Assembly: GCA_009926615.1 (NCBI GenBank)
Contig: RFOM01000031.1
Location: forward strand, 1 to 41,779
Direction of reading: 5' to 3'
Source: Pseudomonadota bacterium
GTDB taxonomy: Bacteria; Bdellovibrionota_B; Oligoflexia; Silvanigrellales; Silvanigrellaceae
Length of the DNA: 41,779 nucleotides
Below are positions 16,310 through 24,809 of this stretch, one piece after another. The notes below the pieces were generated by a model. That model was not told the DNA's origin. It did not search any database and saw only the letters and a list, made by a program, of their open reading frames with translations. The position numbers were made by a program, and so were the translations under genes. How positions within the stretch are numbered: the stretch's first letter is position 1; each line of letters begins with the position of its first letter.

Positions 16310-16366
16310 CTGCACATGAGAGTTTTATAATTTCATCAATGAAATTGGTCATATTGATGTGTGCAG
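16310..16366. promoter_or_regulatory. Nested inverted repeats upstream of the 352-aa lipoprotein gene
   Basis: Three dyads lie inside one another. The outer pair is CTGCACA (16310-16316) with TGTGCAG (16360-16366). A middle pair is CATCAAT (16335-16341, less one shared base) with ATTGATG. The centre is the perfect 18-mer AATTTCATCAATGAAATT (16329-16346). This suggests binding of one or more dimeric regulators, or DNA looping. Confidence 0.5.
16324..16352 (-). promoter_or_regulatory. Sigma70-like promoter with palindrome in its spacer
   Basis: Reading leftwards: ATGACC (-35, 4 of 6 consensus bases), a 17-base spacer, TATAAA (-10, 5 of 6). The spacer is almost exactly the 18-bp palindrome, so a repressor bound there would block polymerase. 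The start codon is about 70 bases downstream. Confidence 0.55.
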
Positions 16367-16457
16367 AAACGTTTTTAAGACCATTTTTTGCACATTTTAA
16401 TAACTTCAAAACCGAATAACAGAGTCAGTTCCCGCCCCTGAGCTGCTGCGCCCGAAT

Positions 16458-16805
16458 CTATTTGAAAGGCCCCCAGAAGGCTATGATGACTGCCGCGAAT
16501 ATGAGCCCGAAGCTCACCAGATAATTCAAAGACATTGGCTCGCGCAGATAAAAAACTGAAAATCCGATGAATGAACTGAGGGTAAAGAACTCGGCGATAA
16601 TTCTGAGCTGCGCCGCTGTCAGAACCCCGTGACCGATGCGATTGGCAGGCACCTGCAGCGCGTACTCAAACAACGCAATCAACCAGCTCCCCAGAACGGC
16701 GATCCACAGCGGCAGCTCTTTAAACCGTAGATGCGCGTACCATGCTACAGTCATGACACTGCAACTGAGAGCAAGCAAAAAAACGGAGATGAATATAGGG
16801 CTCAA
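16458..16805 (-). CDS. DUF486 (DMT superfamily) small membrane protein
   Basis: 115 residues with four hydrophobic segments, the size and pattern of DUF486 proteins, which belong to the drug/metabolite transporter superfamily and may work as dimers. The WYAHLRF and ANRIGHG...TAAQLRIIAEF segments are typical. The start is TTG 16805, with GGAGG four bases before it. No substrate is known for the family. It is divergent from the cytochrome lipoprotein gene, and lies upstream of the 352-aa lipoprotein gene on the same strand, though a promoter separates those two. Confidence 0.82.
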   Translation of the reverse strand: MSPIFISVFLLALSCSVMTVAWYAHLRFKELPLWIAVLGSWLIALFEYALQVPANRIGHGVLTAAQLRIIAEFFTLSSFIGFSVFYLREPMSLNYLVSFGLIFAAVIIAFWGPFK

Positions 16806-16955
16806 CCTTCCTCCGATGCTTCAAAGATTCCGTCCGCCTCATTTTTTCTTAATTCGGGATAAAATTCAACATAATCAGATCATTTCAGAAAACGACAAGC
16901 ACTCAACTTTAGAACGAACCCGCCGATATCTCTTAGATGGATTCGAGGAGGTCCG

Positions 16956-19439
16956 ATGCGTAGTCTGTTTCTCGGCTTGATCATTGCAGAAGCGGCGCTT
17001 GTCGCTGGCTGTAGGAACAAAAGTTCGCCTTCAGCCGTAATTCAGCTGGGAAGATCAGAGGCAACGGTTGGGGTCAATGCCGAAGGCAACGCTGCGCTAA
17101 ATCTGCAAGCCGAAGTTCTCAAAATATTCCAGAGCGAATGTTATACATGTCATGGTGAAAACGGTGCCAACTCCGGCAACATCGGTGATGTCCGAAACAT
17201 TGCGGCAATGTCCGAAAAAGGTCTGATAAAAATTGGCGAGCCGGCCGAAAAGAGCAAACTCTTCCTGCGTTTGATCAGTAAAACTCAACCGATGCCGCCT
17301 GCGCCAAAGGCGCCGCTCAGTCCGCAGAAACTGGAGCTTGTCAAAACATGGCTTGAAACCAAACCGCAAACCAGACAACAGGTCACATACGACTCCGTGT
17401 ATCAGGCAATTGAAACAGACTTCAACAAATTTTCTGCGGAAGAAAAAGTAAACATCCGGTACTTCCATCTCGTGAACCAGTTCAACGCCGGCGCACCCGA
17501 TGCCGCCCTTGAGCAAACACGAAAAGCACTTTCCAAGATGCTCAACATGCTCAGCACTTCCGACCGAATCGTCAAACCTGAACCCATCGACAGTCTGCGT
17601 CTTGTTTACCGCGTTAATCTTGCTGCGTATGAGTTGGATCGTCCAGAAACGCTTTATACCTATATGCTCAAAACAGTGATGCCGACCATGAAAGACGACG
17701 AGCTGGAAAAATGGCTCCCCGATCCGGCTGAACGCGAAGCAAATAAATTTTACGGTGCACGGTACAAAGAAATATTCGAGGGCAAAAAAACCGAAGCAGA
17801 GTTTGTGAAACCGTCGGTTCACACTTTTGAAAACGGACTTCCGCTTGCGAAGCATCCCATTCTGTCAAAGATGGCCATGCAGATGCGCGAATCGGGCCAA
17901 AAATCGGATGAAAACACCGTTAAAACCTACCGCCTGATCTCCGCTACCGAAAAGAACAACAGCAAACGATGTCAGGAAGAAGCAAATCCTGCCGGCATCG
18001 AGTGTTCATCGCCCTCACCCCTGCTTCGTGCTGACTGGTTCGTATCGCAGGTTGCAGGCAACATGAGAATGCGTTTGTATTATCACGCATCCGGCATGGA
18101 CGACGATACCGTTACGCTTGATGCAGCGCTTGGAATAGACGACGTCGAAGGATCAATTTACGACAACGACAAAAATTTTAACCGCGAAATGATCCCGAAA
18201 GAGCAGAGAATAATCCGCGCGGGATTTAACAACTCCGGTGTTTCCATTAACCACAGGTCATTCGAAAGAATAGCTCTGAACTATGTTCCCGGCAAGCCCT
18301 TATGGAGAGCTTTCGAATTCAAAGACAAAAGCCTCAAAAAATACAGACAACACGATTTATTCCGGTATGCAGCCGGCCCCGTCTTTGAAATTGGTTCAGA
18401 CGGCGAGCCCGGATTTGAATGCATAAATTTTATGACCGACCGGTTCACCAAATTGGCGGACGGTCCGCAGGTGAGAACACTTTCACTTCTCGATCACGGC
18501 ATGTTTTATCCGTCCGTTTTGCCCGACGGTGAAGAACCGAAGATTGTCCAAAAACTGAAAAAGGCTGCCGCAGGGACAAAGGAATACGGGGACCTGCTCA
18601 AAGAATTTGAGGACCTTTACGGGCATCAGGATTTTTTAACGTGGAGTTCGGTGGATTATATTCGAAAGAACGGCAAACTACCTGTTAAAAAAGACGGCCC
18701 GTATGCGGGCAAAACAATGATTCAATGCGAAATTGAATCATCCAACCCGATTGCCTACCGGCACGAAACTCTTGAGTACCTTTTTTTGAAAAGAAACGGG
18801 CTGCAGGCCTTCGTCAACGTAGGTCTGAAGGCAGAACATCTGGACTACAAAATCCCAAACCAGCGGGCACTTGAAAACAAGGAAGCACTGCTGATTCCGG
18901 CTCACGACCGGCAAGACCTTATGGTCGTCGGAGCCCCGTTGTCGTGCCTTTCCTGTCACACTCAGGGGTACATCGAAAAAGAAGACCAAGTCTCGAAATG
19001 GATCGCCGCGCAAACTTCAAAGCCGGACAACGTGACAGATGATTTTTGGAACCGTCTGAAGGCAAAAATATTCGATTTCCACGTTCCATTTTCCGAACTC
19101 AAACAGCAAATGGAAAGGGACAATACAGTTTTCAGAGATGCTTTGAGCAAGACCGGCGTGAACTACAAAGACCCCGAGCCCATTGTCGACACATACAGAA
19201 ATTGGGCGATACCCGGCATGACCTTCGCGCAGGTCGCCGAAGACCTGCAGGTCACGCAAAGTGTCCTGACCCAAGCGATTGGCAGTGACAAGGAGGTGTC
19301 AGATTTGCTTTGCGAGCTCAAAATCCCCAATGCGACCATGAAGAGATCGGAATTTGAAAAGGCTTACAGAACACTGATGTGCAAGCTGCATAAAAGCTGC
19401 AAGACTATTGACCCGAAAAACATCATTCCCGCGCAATGA
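16956..19439 (+). CDS. Di-haem c-type cytochrome lipoprotein (827 aa)
   Basis: A large outer-envelope lipoprotein: lipobox ALVAGC with Cys19, followed by Arg. Residues about 45-135 form a class I cytochrome c domain, with haem-binding CYTCH (62-66) and the probable axial Met113 in QPMPP. A second CxxCH, CLSCH, lies at 664-668, near the end of a long domain (about 140-720) that I do not recognise. That layout, an N-terminal cytochrome joined to a large domain with its own haem, suggests a redox enzyme or an electron conduit at the outer membrane or in the periplasm. GAGGAGG before ATG 16956 is a strong ribosome site. Cytochrome c maturation genes are not in the window. Confidence 0.75.
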   Translation: MRSLFLGLIIAEAALVAGCRNKSSPSAVIQLGRSEATVGVNAEGNAALNLQAEVLKIFQSECYTCHGENGANSGNIGDVRNIAAMSEKGLIKIGEPAEKSKLFLRLISKTQPMPPAPKAPLSPQKLELVKTWLETKPQTRQQVTYDSVYQAIETDFNKFSAEEKVNIRYFHLVNQFNAGAPDAALEQTRKALSKMLNMLSTSDRIVKPEPIDSLRLVYRVNLAAYELDRPETLYTYMLKTVMPTMKDDELEKWLPDPAEREANKFYGARYKEIFEGKKTEAEFVKPSVHTFENGLPLAKHPILSKMAMQMRESGQKSDENTVKTYRLISATEKNNSKRCQEEANPAGIECSSPSPLLRADWFVSQVAGNMRMRLYYHASGMDDDTVTLDAALGIDDVEGSIYDNDKNFNREMIPKEQRIIRAGFNNSGVSINHRSFERIALNYVPGKPLWRAFEFKDKSLKKYRQHDLFRYAAGPVFEIGSDGEPGFECINFMTDRFTKLADGPQVRTLSLLDHGMFYPSVLPDGEEPKIVQKLKKAAAGTKEYGDLLKEFEDLYGHQDFLTWSSVDYIRKNGKLPVKKDGPYAGKTMIQCEIESSNPIAYRHETLEYLFLKRNGLQAFVNVGLKAEHLDYKIPNQRALENKEALLIPAHDRQDLMVVGAPLSCLSCHTQGYIEKEDQVSKWIAAQTSKPDNVTDDFWNRLKAKIFDFHVPFSELKQQMERDNTVFRDALSKTGVNYKDPEPIVDTYRNWAIPGMTFAQVAEDLQVTQSVLTQAIGSDKEVSDLLCELKIPNATMKRSEFEKAYRTLMCKLHKSCKTIDPKNIIPAQ

Positions 19440-19569
19440 CATGCAGGTTCGCCAAACTCCCGCGGACGTCAATTTCCAAACAGACGATGGCTCCGGAATC
19501 TGAGGGCATCGGCTGAAATCGTTGCTAAGATAACTCAGGCAATAAAGCCGGCATCAACTTGGAGTGCAC

Positions 19570-20703
19570 ATGAATCTGAAGGTGACGTTGTCCTCATTAT
19601 TTGCAGCGGGGCTGCTCTTGTCCTGCGGAAAAAGAACAACAGAAGTGAAAGATGCTCTAAACGGCTATTTAACTGACCCGACGGGAGATGTAGCCAGCAA
19701 TCTTGAAGCACTTGCAGAACACCATAGCGATACTCTCGATGAGATTGCCTCATCACTGAACGAATCCGGTTCCGGCGGCTCAGAATCAACTTCATCACTG
19801 GCTCTTGCACCGTCAGGTAATTCGAACGGCAATCAGGCCAACAAGGAAAAGACAGTGGGCGCGGTCAAGCGCACCTGTACAGTGGATTCCTCAGCCACCC
19901 CTGCAACGGTGACGGTTTTACTGAGTTACGTGGCCGGTCAAAAAGACCAGTCAACCAAAAAGGGACGCATTCAAAATTCAGCAAATGCAGTCACGGCAGG
20001 TGTCAGCGGCACGGGAACCCTTAAACGGGTCTGGACGCCGGCGTCTGCAGCCGATGCCGCCTGCACCAACAGTGCTCATTTTAAGATGAAGGATTCCGGA
20101 AAAACCGGTGCCGATTTGAACGGCACAAGCCTGCTTGAAACCGAGGACAGAACGCGTGACATGAGTGTAACCAAAGGCGGGCGAACACTCACCAGCCGCA
20201 AGATGAAGACAACGGGAACACGCCAAATTAATTTTTCTGCTGCAACGAATCCGGATTACACCTATCAAAAAACCGTAAACAACAACATTACCCGCACTGT
20301 GACTCTCACAAAGCCGAACGGCGGCACAGTTGAGCGCGTCAATGTGATTACTCACGACGTACCGAACACAGTTCTAGTCAAGCGCAATTCAACTACCGGA
20401 AACCTTGAGAAGAAGGTTATTACCGCCGGCAAAATCAAGTCAGTGAATTCGACGGATGCCATCAAAGTTGAAACCGAATTCGAAAACCTGACCTATTCAT
20501 TCGTCGACAATGACAATCCCTGCACTCCCACCGGCGGCAAGATCAAAGGAAAGACCTACAAATCCGATGTTGAAGTCAAATCCTATACAATTGACTTCGG
20601 CGCGGATCTTGCGAGCTTTCCAAGCGGCATCAGCCTGACCCTTGGCACCGATGCCGCCAAGGACTGTCCGACGTGCGTATCCGCAAAGTGTGACTTCGAA
20701 TAG
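19570..20703 (+). CDS. Lipoprotein, paralog of 15197-16255
   Basis: 377 residues from ATG 19570 (GGAG five bases upstream; GTG at 19564 is too close to it). Lipobox LLLSC with Cys19, then Gly, so probably outer membrane. An Asp/Glu/Ser-rich N-terminal part with an SNLEALAEHH helix is followed by a Thr/Lys-rich, probably beta-stranded body. Six cysteines in the mature part; the first three match those of the paralog, and the last three cluster at the C-terminus (DCPTCVSAKC), which the paralog reduces to one. The shared motif is SRK...GT..INF.AAT. It follows the cytochrome gene by 130 bases on the same strand. Function unknown. Confidence 0.72.
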   Translation: MNLKVTLSSLFAAGLLLSCGKRTTEVKDALNGYLTDPTGDVASNLEALAEHHSDTLDEIASSLNESGSGGSESTSSLALAPSGNSNGNQANKEKTVGAVKRTCTVDSSATPATVTVLLSYVAGQKDQSTKKGRIQNSANAVTAGVSGTGTLKRVWTPASAADAACTNSAHFKMKDSGKTGADLNGTSLLETEDRTRDMSVTKGGRTLTSRKMKTTGTRQINFSAATNPDYTYQKTVNNNITRTVTLTKPNGGTVERVNVITHDVPNTVLVKRNSTTGNLEKKVITAGKIKSVNSTDAIKVETEFENLTYSFVDNDNPCTPTGGKIKGKTYKSDVEVKSYTIDFGADLASFPSGISLTLGTDAAKDCPTCVSAKCDFE

Positions 20704-20781
20704 ACATCCGGCTGCGCCTGATTTTAACTTTGAGCTAATATGCAAGTGCCTCTGATCTTTAAGTCTGGCGAAGTCATCGGA

Positions 20782-21429
20782 TTAAAATTGAGCAGCTTTC
20801 GGGCAAGCAACTTTGTCCTCAAGTCCAAGTTGCCGCGCCCGTCGGATGGCCTCTCTGAACATATCTGTTTCCTGCTTGGCTGCCGGAAAGATTCGCCCCA
20901 AACGGGTTTCGCCCTTTTCGAGAGACGCGAGCCCGTCGGACGTTCCCCTGAGCTCGTTAAAATATCTCTGGATATTGAGTGAATTTTTCACACAGTTATT
21001 AGCCATCCATGCTGAACTGACACCGAACGCAATCGCAGATGCACCGCCCGATGCAATTGCAGCACCGACTGAAACAGTCGCAAGTCCGCATGGTACAAAT
21101 TCAGCCCCCACGTTGATCATCTTTTCTCGAAGGATGTTTTCGAGCTGCTTTTCGACATGCTCATCATGAATTGCAAATTCGTTCAGTTTGACGGAACTCA
21201 GAATTGCATCTCTGTCCGAGAGACCGAGGCTTGGCGAAGCCTCTTTGTAATACCAGCAACTCCTTTGAATGCTGTCGAACCTTGAGGTTATTTTCTTGTT
21301 CCAGAGAAAAATCTTTTTGCGTCCGTACTTTGACTGCAGCGTCTGTACACCGGCATCGTCCGGCGACTGCTTCTTGCAAGCGGCGGATACAATCAAGGCG
21401 ACCAATGGAACCAGAAAAAACGGTTTCAT
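20782..21429 (-). CDS. Lipoprotein of unknown function (215 aa)
   Basis: ATG 21429 has GGAG six bases upstream. Lipobox IVSAAC with Cys18, then LysLys. The mature part has a basic N-terminal segment, a Cys in QRSCWYYKEASP, and a Gly/Ala/Ser-rich hydrophobic stretch (about residues 115-145, GLATVSVGAAIASGGASAIAFGVSSAW) flanked by cysteines, which could insert into a membrane or be a compact disulfide-bonded core. The C-terminal part is charged and helical (ETDMFREAIRRARQLG). No family recognised. It lies 14 bases after the 109-aa lipoprotein gene, so the two are one operon. Confidence 0.65.
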   Translation of the reverse strand: MKPFFLVPLVALIVSAACKKQSPDDAGVQTLQSKYGRKKIFLWNKKITSRFDSIQRSCWYYKEASPSLGLSDRDAILSSVKLNEFAIHDEHVEKQLENILREKMINVGAEFVPCGLATVSVGAAIASGGASAIAFGVSSAWMANNCVKNSLNIQRYFNELRGTSDGLASLEKGETRLGRIFPAAKQETDMFREAIRRARQLGLEDKVACPKAAQF

Positions 21430-21443
21430 CAGGAACTCCAAAA

Positions 21444-21773
21444 CTACTGAACCATGCCGCACTTCGCCGAACCAAAACTTCCGCTCGCAGTATCCCTTTC
21501 ACCGGTGCCCGACTTCGGTCCGTTCCACTCATACCGGTTCGTCAGGTTGGAGGCCTCGGCGAACTCGACAGATGCGTTATTCAGACAATACGTTCTGAAC
21601 GCATCAGCTCCCAGCTGCCGGCAATCGTCTTTTGACTTTACATCCGTCGAGGTCGCTGCATGAACGGATACACTGTTGTTGAAAATTGTGATCTTGCAAA
21701 TTGCCGTACTCTGTTCCGAAAACGAACAGGCATTCAATGTGACTGCTGCGGCAAAGAACACTACAGCACGCAT
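21444..21773 (-). CDS. Small Cys-rich lipoprotein (109 aa)
   Basis: ATG 21773 has GGAG seven bases before it. Lipobox TLNAC gives Cys16 as the lipidated residue, followed by Ser. The mature 94 residues contain four more cysteines (AIC, DDC, TYC, AKC), an even number that suggests two disulfides in the periplasm or at the surface. I recognise no family. It is the first gene of a two-gene unit with the 215-aa lipoprotein and is divergent from the subtilase, so all three could respond to the same control region at 21774-21925. Confidence 0.65.
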   Translation of the reverse strand: MRAVVFFAAAVTLNACSFSEQSTAICKITIFNNSVSVHAATSTDVKSKDDCRQLGADAFRTYCLNNASVEFAEASNLTNRYEWNGPKSGTGERDTASGSFGSAKCGMVQ

Positions 21774-21925
21774 CTCGCTACTCCGGAAACAGTTCGCACA
21801 TTACCACACTGATATCGTATGTTTGCGAAGATTCTTTAGCCCGAAACAACAGAATCAGTCCGTAAATTTAAGGTCTGGACAAAAGTTTCCGATGTCACGA
21901 CAAATATGGAAGGTTGGTGTCCGGA

Positions 21926-24208
21926 ATGCAGAACATTAAAGGACCTGTACTGAACGCTGTCGCATTGGCCGGAATTTGTCTGCTGGGTTGGTACATTTAC
22001 CGTCCGGTGGACGGGGTAGACTTAGACGAAAGAGAACAAAGCGGATCAACTGCAACGGGTAATTCAATTCATCAAACGCCGGCAAACGGGCCACGGGAGC
22101 AAAAAAGCAATCCGCAACAATCTGTAATCCAGAAAACCGTTCTTCCGGATGCAAACCGCTCAGCCGAAAATGACCTACAAAACAACGATTTAATGACTTA
22201 TTTTTTTGCTTCGGCAGCAAGCAAATTTAAGCTTAAATGGATAAAAAAGAGCGGTTATGTTCCAATCATTCAGGTTTTTGACCAAAACACGGGTGACCCG
22301 CAAGCTCATGACCAATGGCTGGCTGACAGCCTGATTATTTCAACCAATGCTGATCAAACCGTCGATGAGCTATCCGCTGAGCTTAAGGACTTCGGCGTGA
22401 TCACGGTACGCAGTTTGGGAACACAAAAGCTTTGGAGTGCGGAAATATCACCGGCCACATTGGACGAATACTTTGCAATCTGCCGAAAGGTTCGGTCATC
22501 GCAAAAGGTGGCCGGAATCAGCTACAATCAAATAATGACCTTACAAAAAACGTCCAACGACCCGCTTCTTCCCCTGCAATACGGAATTGGGGACCTCAAG
22601 ACCCATGCGTTTGTATCCCAAGGAAAAAATCTGCCTGTTAAATTCCAAACGACACAGGATCCGAAGGCCAATCTTGCGGCAGATTTGGCTTGGAACACAA
22701 AACGGGACTGCAGGCCTGTCCGAATTGGCGTGATCGACAGTGGTATTGATGAAAGTCATCCCGATTTGAAAGACAATCTTAATTTGGCGCTGTCACGTAA
22801 CTTTGCTTCAGAACGCAAACTCAGTCAGGATTGTACAAAAAACCCTCCTGAATTTGATGAAACCAAATCGATGACACCGGATACAACCAAATTTTCAGAT
22901 GAAAATGGCCACGGAACACATGTTGCCGGAACGATCGGCGCAACCGGAAACAATTTGACCGGTGTCTCGGGAGTCTGCTGGAGAGCGGAAATCATCGCGC
23001 TGCGGGTGGCAAACAAATGCGGAAGCTCGGACAGAGCGTCCATACTTTCCGCGTTCAATTTTGCGAAATCAATAAATGTCAGGATCATTAATATATCAAT
23101 GTCGGGGCCGATGTTTTACGACACAGACGCGGCAAAAGCCGCGGAAAAAATGTCTTCCGACGCAGTGGAAGCATTCATAAAATCCGGCGGATTGGTTGTT
23201 GCTGCCGCAGGCAACGAAACAAAAGACATGTCAATTGTGACGAATTTTCGTTTTCCCGCATCATTGGATTTTTCCGGAATCTTGGCAATCGGCTCAATAA
23301 ACGCCAACAACCAGTTGTCTCACTTCTCGAACTACAGCTCATCCAAGATCCATGCAGTGACACCCGGTGAGCGCATATTGTCGACATATCCTGTCACCCT
23401 GAATGCAAAGAATTTGGCGTCTGCCAAGGTCTCTGTAACGCCTATTCTGGCATCATTGGTTACCTCGTTTCAGGATGCCATCAAAGCCGCACCGGCAGCG
23501 GGGTACGAATTCCTCGACGGCACAAGCATGGCCGCACCTCATGCTGCGGGTGCCGCGGCTTTGGTTTGGAGTATGATCCCGCACGAAACGAATGTTGCGA
23601 TTGCGCAAATCATGCTTGATACTTCAGATCAGGTTCCGGAACTGGCGGACAAAATTCAATTCGGCCGTCGAATCAACGTTAAACGCGCAGTGGATTCAGT
23701 CACGGGATATTCTGCTGCAGCAACCGCAAACGGCACGAAAAACACCACTGTTGCCGTCAGCAGGCAGACGCCCGTATTGATTCGGATTCCAAGCGGTTCA
23801 GGTCTGCAACACAAATCTGCAAAATTACTTCTCGGCCAAAAAATTGTCGGAAGCTGCTCGGACATCGACGAAAGTTGTACCGGACAAATTCCTGCCGATC
23901 TCAAACCTGAGGAGTTCACATCAGCACAGAATCTGACTGTGAATGACGGAGCAAAAAGCCTCGATGCGGGAACACTCAAGATCCTTGAACTTCCCGCAGG
24001 CAACGGGATTTTTTCCGCAGTAACTGCAAAATCTCTTTGCAGAGCATTCAAAAACGGGAACATTCTGTCGGTGTTCTCCAGTCCGGATGTTCAGACATGC
24101 AGGAACGTATGCAGGATTCTGCTTTCAGGCCTGTCGAAATCAAATTCGAGATGTGAATTCCGCGACCTGACGTTTACACCCAAAGCGGAGAATTGCGCCG
24201 TTGAATAA
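21926..24208 (+). CDS. Membrane-anchored subtilisin-like serine protease (S8)
   Basis: About 760 residues. A hydrophobic N-terminal segment (residues about 8-26) works as anchor or uncleaved signal; there is no lipobox. A prodomain-like region (about 60-200) leads into the DPLLPLQYGI segment that opens many S8 catalytic domains. The catalytic triad is complete: Asp271 in VIDSGID, His329 in NGHGTHVAGT, Ser534 in DGTSMAAPHA. A 45-residue insertion sits before the Ser motif. The C-terminal 150 residues, with five cysteines near the end, form an extra domain I do not recognise. The start is uncertain: ATG 21926 is given, but TTG 21914 and GTG 21917 are in frame and closer to GGAAGG. Next gene starts 13 bases after the stop. 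Confidence 0.85.
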   Translation: MQNIKGPVLNAVALAGICLLGWYIYRPVDGVDLDEREQSGSTATGNSIHQTPANGPREQKSNPQQSVIQKTVLPDANRSAENDLQNNDLMTYFFASAASKFKLKWIKKSGYVPIIQVFDQNTGDPQAHDQWLADSLIISTNADQTVDELSAELKDFGVITVRSLGTQKLWSAEISPATLDEYFAICRKVRSSQKVAGISYNQIMTLQKTSNDPLLPLQYGIGDLKTHAFVSQGKNLPVKFQTTQDPKANLAADLAWNTKRDCRPVRIGVIDSGIDESHPDLKDNLNLALSRNFASERKLSQDCTKNPPEFDETKSMTPDTTKFSDENGHGTHVAGTIGATGNNLTGVSGVCWRAEIIALRVANKCGSSDRASILSAFNFAKSINVRIINISMSGPMFYDTDAAKAAEKMSSDAVEAFIKSGGLVVAAAGNETKDMSIVTNFRFPASLDFSGILAIGSINANNQLSHFSNYSSSKIHAVTPGERILSTYPVTLNAKNLASAKVSVTPILASLVTSFQDAIKAAPAAGYEFLDGTSMAAPHAAGAAALVWSMIPHETNVAIAQIMLDTSDQVPELADKIQFGRRINVKRAVDSVTGYSAAATANGTKNTTVAVSRQTPVLIRIPSGSGLQHKSAKLLLGQKIVGSCSDIDESCTGQIPADLKPEEFTSAQNLTVNDGAKSLDAGTLKILELPAGNGIFSAVTAKSLCRAFKNGNILSVFSSPDVQTCRNVCRILLSGLSKSNSRCEFRDLTFTPKAENCAVE

Positions 24209-24221
24209 ATGGAATTTTAAA

Positions 24222-24755
24222 ATGAATATGAGGCACATCCTGAGGGTGAAATTTATAAAATTTCTCTTGGCAGCTTCTGTCTTTTTGCCCTCCTGTTCCG
24301 AGCAGTCAAGTACTGTGGTCTTGCCATACAAACCGTCTAAAAAGTCGGGTTTGGACAGTCAAAAATCAACACCTGCAAATGGACCGGAAAATAACGAGGC
24401 CGGTAACAGCGGTGATTCAATTCCTGAGGCAACTGATGTTGTCGAGTCGCCCGCAGCAGCTGAAATTGCATCCGAAACTCTGAGCTATCTGGCCTCACTG
24501 CCTTCCGAAGCCGCGGCAAAGTTGAAGTCAGACGACTACTTAAGTAATCCTGCCGCAATCAATTGCCGCATTCTTGCTCCCAAGTCGGCTGCAAATCCGA
24601 AATTCAAAAACCCGCCGTTTCTTACGAATTGGAAACAGGCGTCGTTGGAGAACCTTTTTGAATACAACAAACCCGCTTCTGCGGATCAGTGCACTTGCCT
24701 TGCGGAAAAACTGACAAAGACCTCCGGTATCTTTCTCAAACCGATTTTTTACTGA
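24222..24755 (+). CDS. Lipoprotein downstream of subtilase (177 aa)
   Basis: ATG 24222 gives a 25-residue lipoprotein signal ending in lipobox FLPSC with Cys25, then Ser. A TTG at 24201, overlapping the protease stop, is an alternative start. After a Pro/Ser/Asn-rich linker (about 35-80) comes a short domain with three cysteines (INC, QCTC) near the C-terminus. No family recognised. Because it follows the protease so closely it is probably co-translated and could be an inhibitor, chaperone or substrate of it; this is inference from position only. Confidence 0.6.
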   Translation: MNMRHILRVKFIKFLLAASVFLPSCSEQSSTVVLPYKPSKKSGLDSQKSTPANGPENNEAGNSGDSIPEATDVVESPAAAEIASETLSYLASLPSEAAAKLKSDDYLSNPAAINCRILAPKSAANPKFKNPPFLTNWKQASLENLFEYNKPASADQCTCLAEKLTKTSGIFLKPIFY

Positions 24756-24809
24756 ATATTTTTTAAATTGATTTTCGCTTCAGCCGGAAATTCAGAAAAC
24801 AGCTGCCCA

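Noticed and set aside
16256..16315. Longer start for the 352-aa lipoprotein
   Set aside because: No ribosome site, and it would bury the lipobox signal; GGAGG lies in front of ATG 16255.
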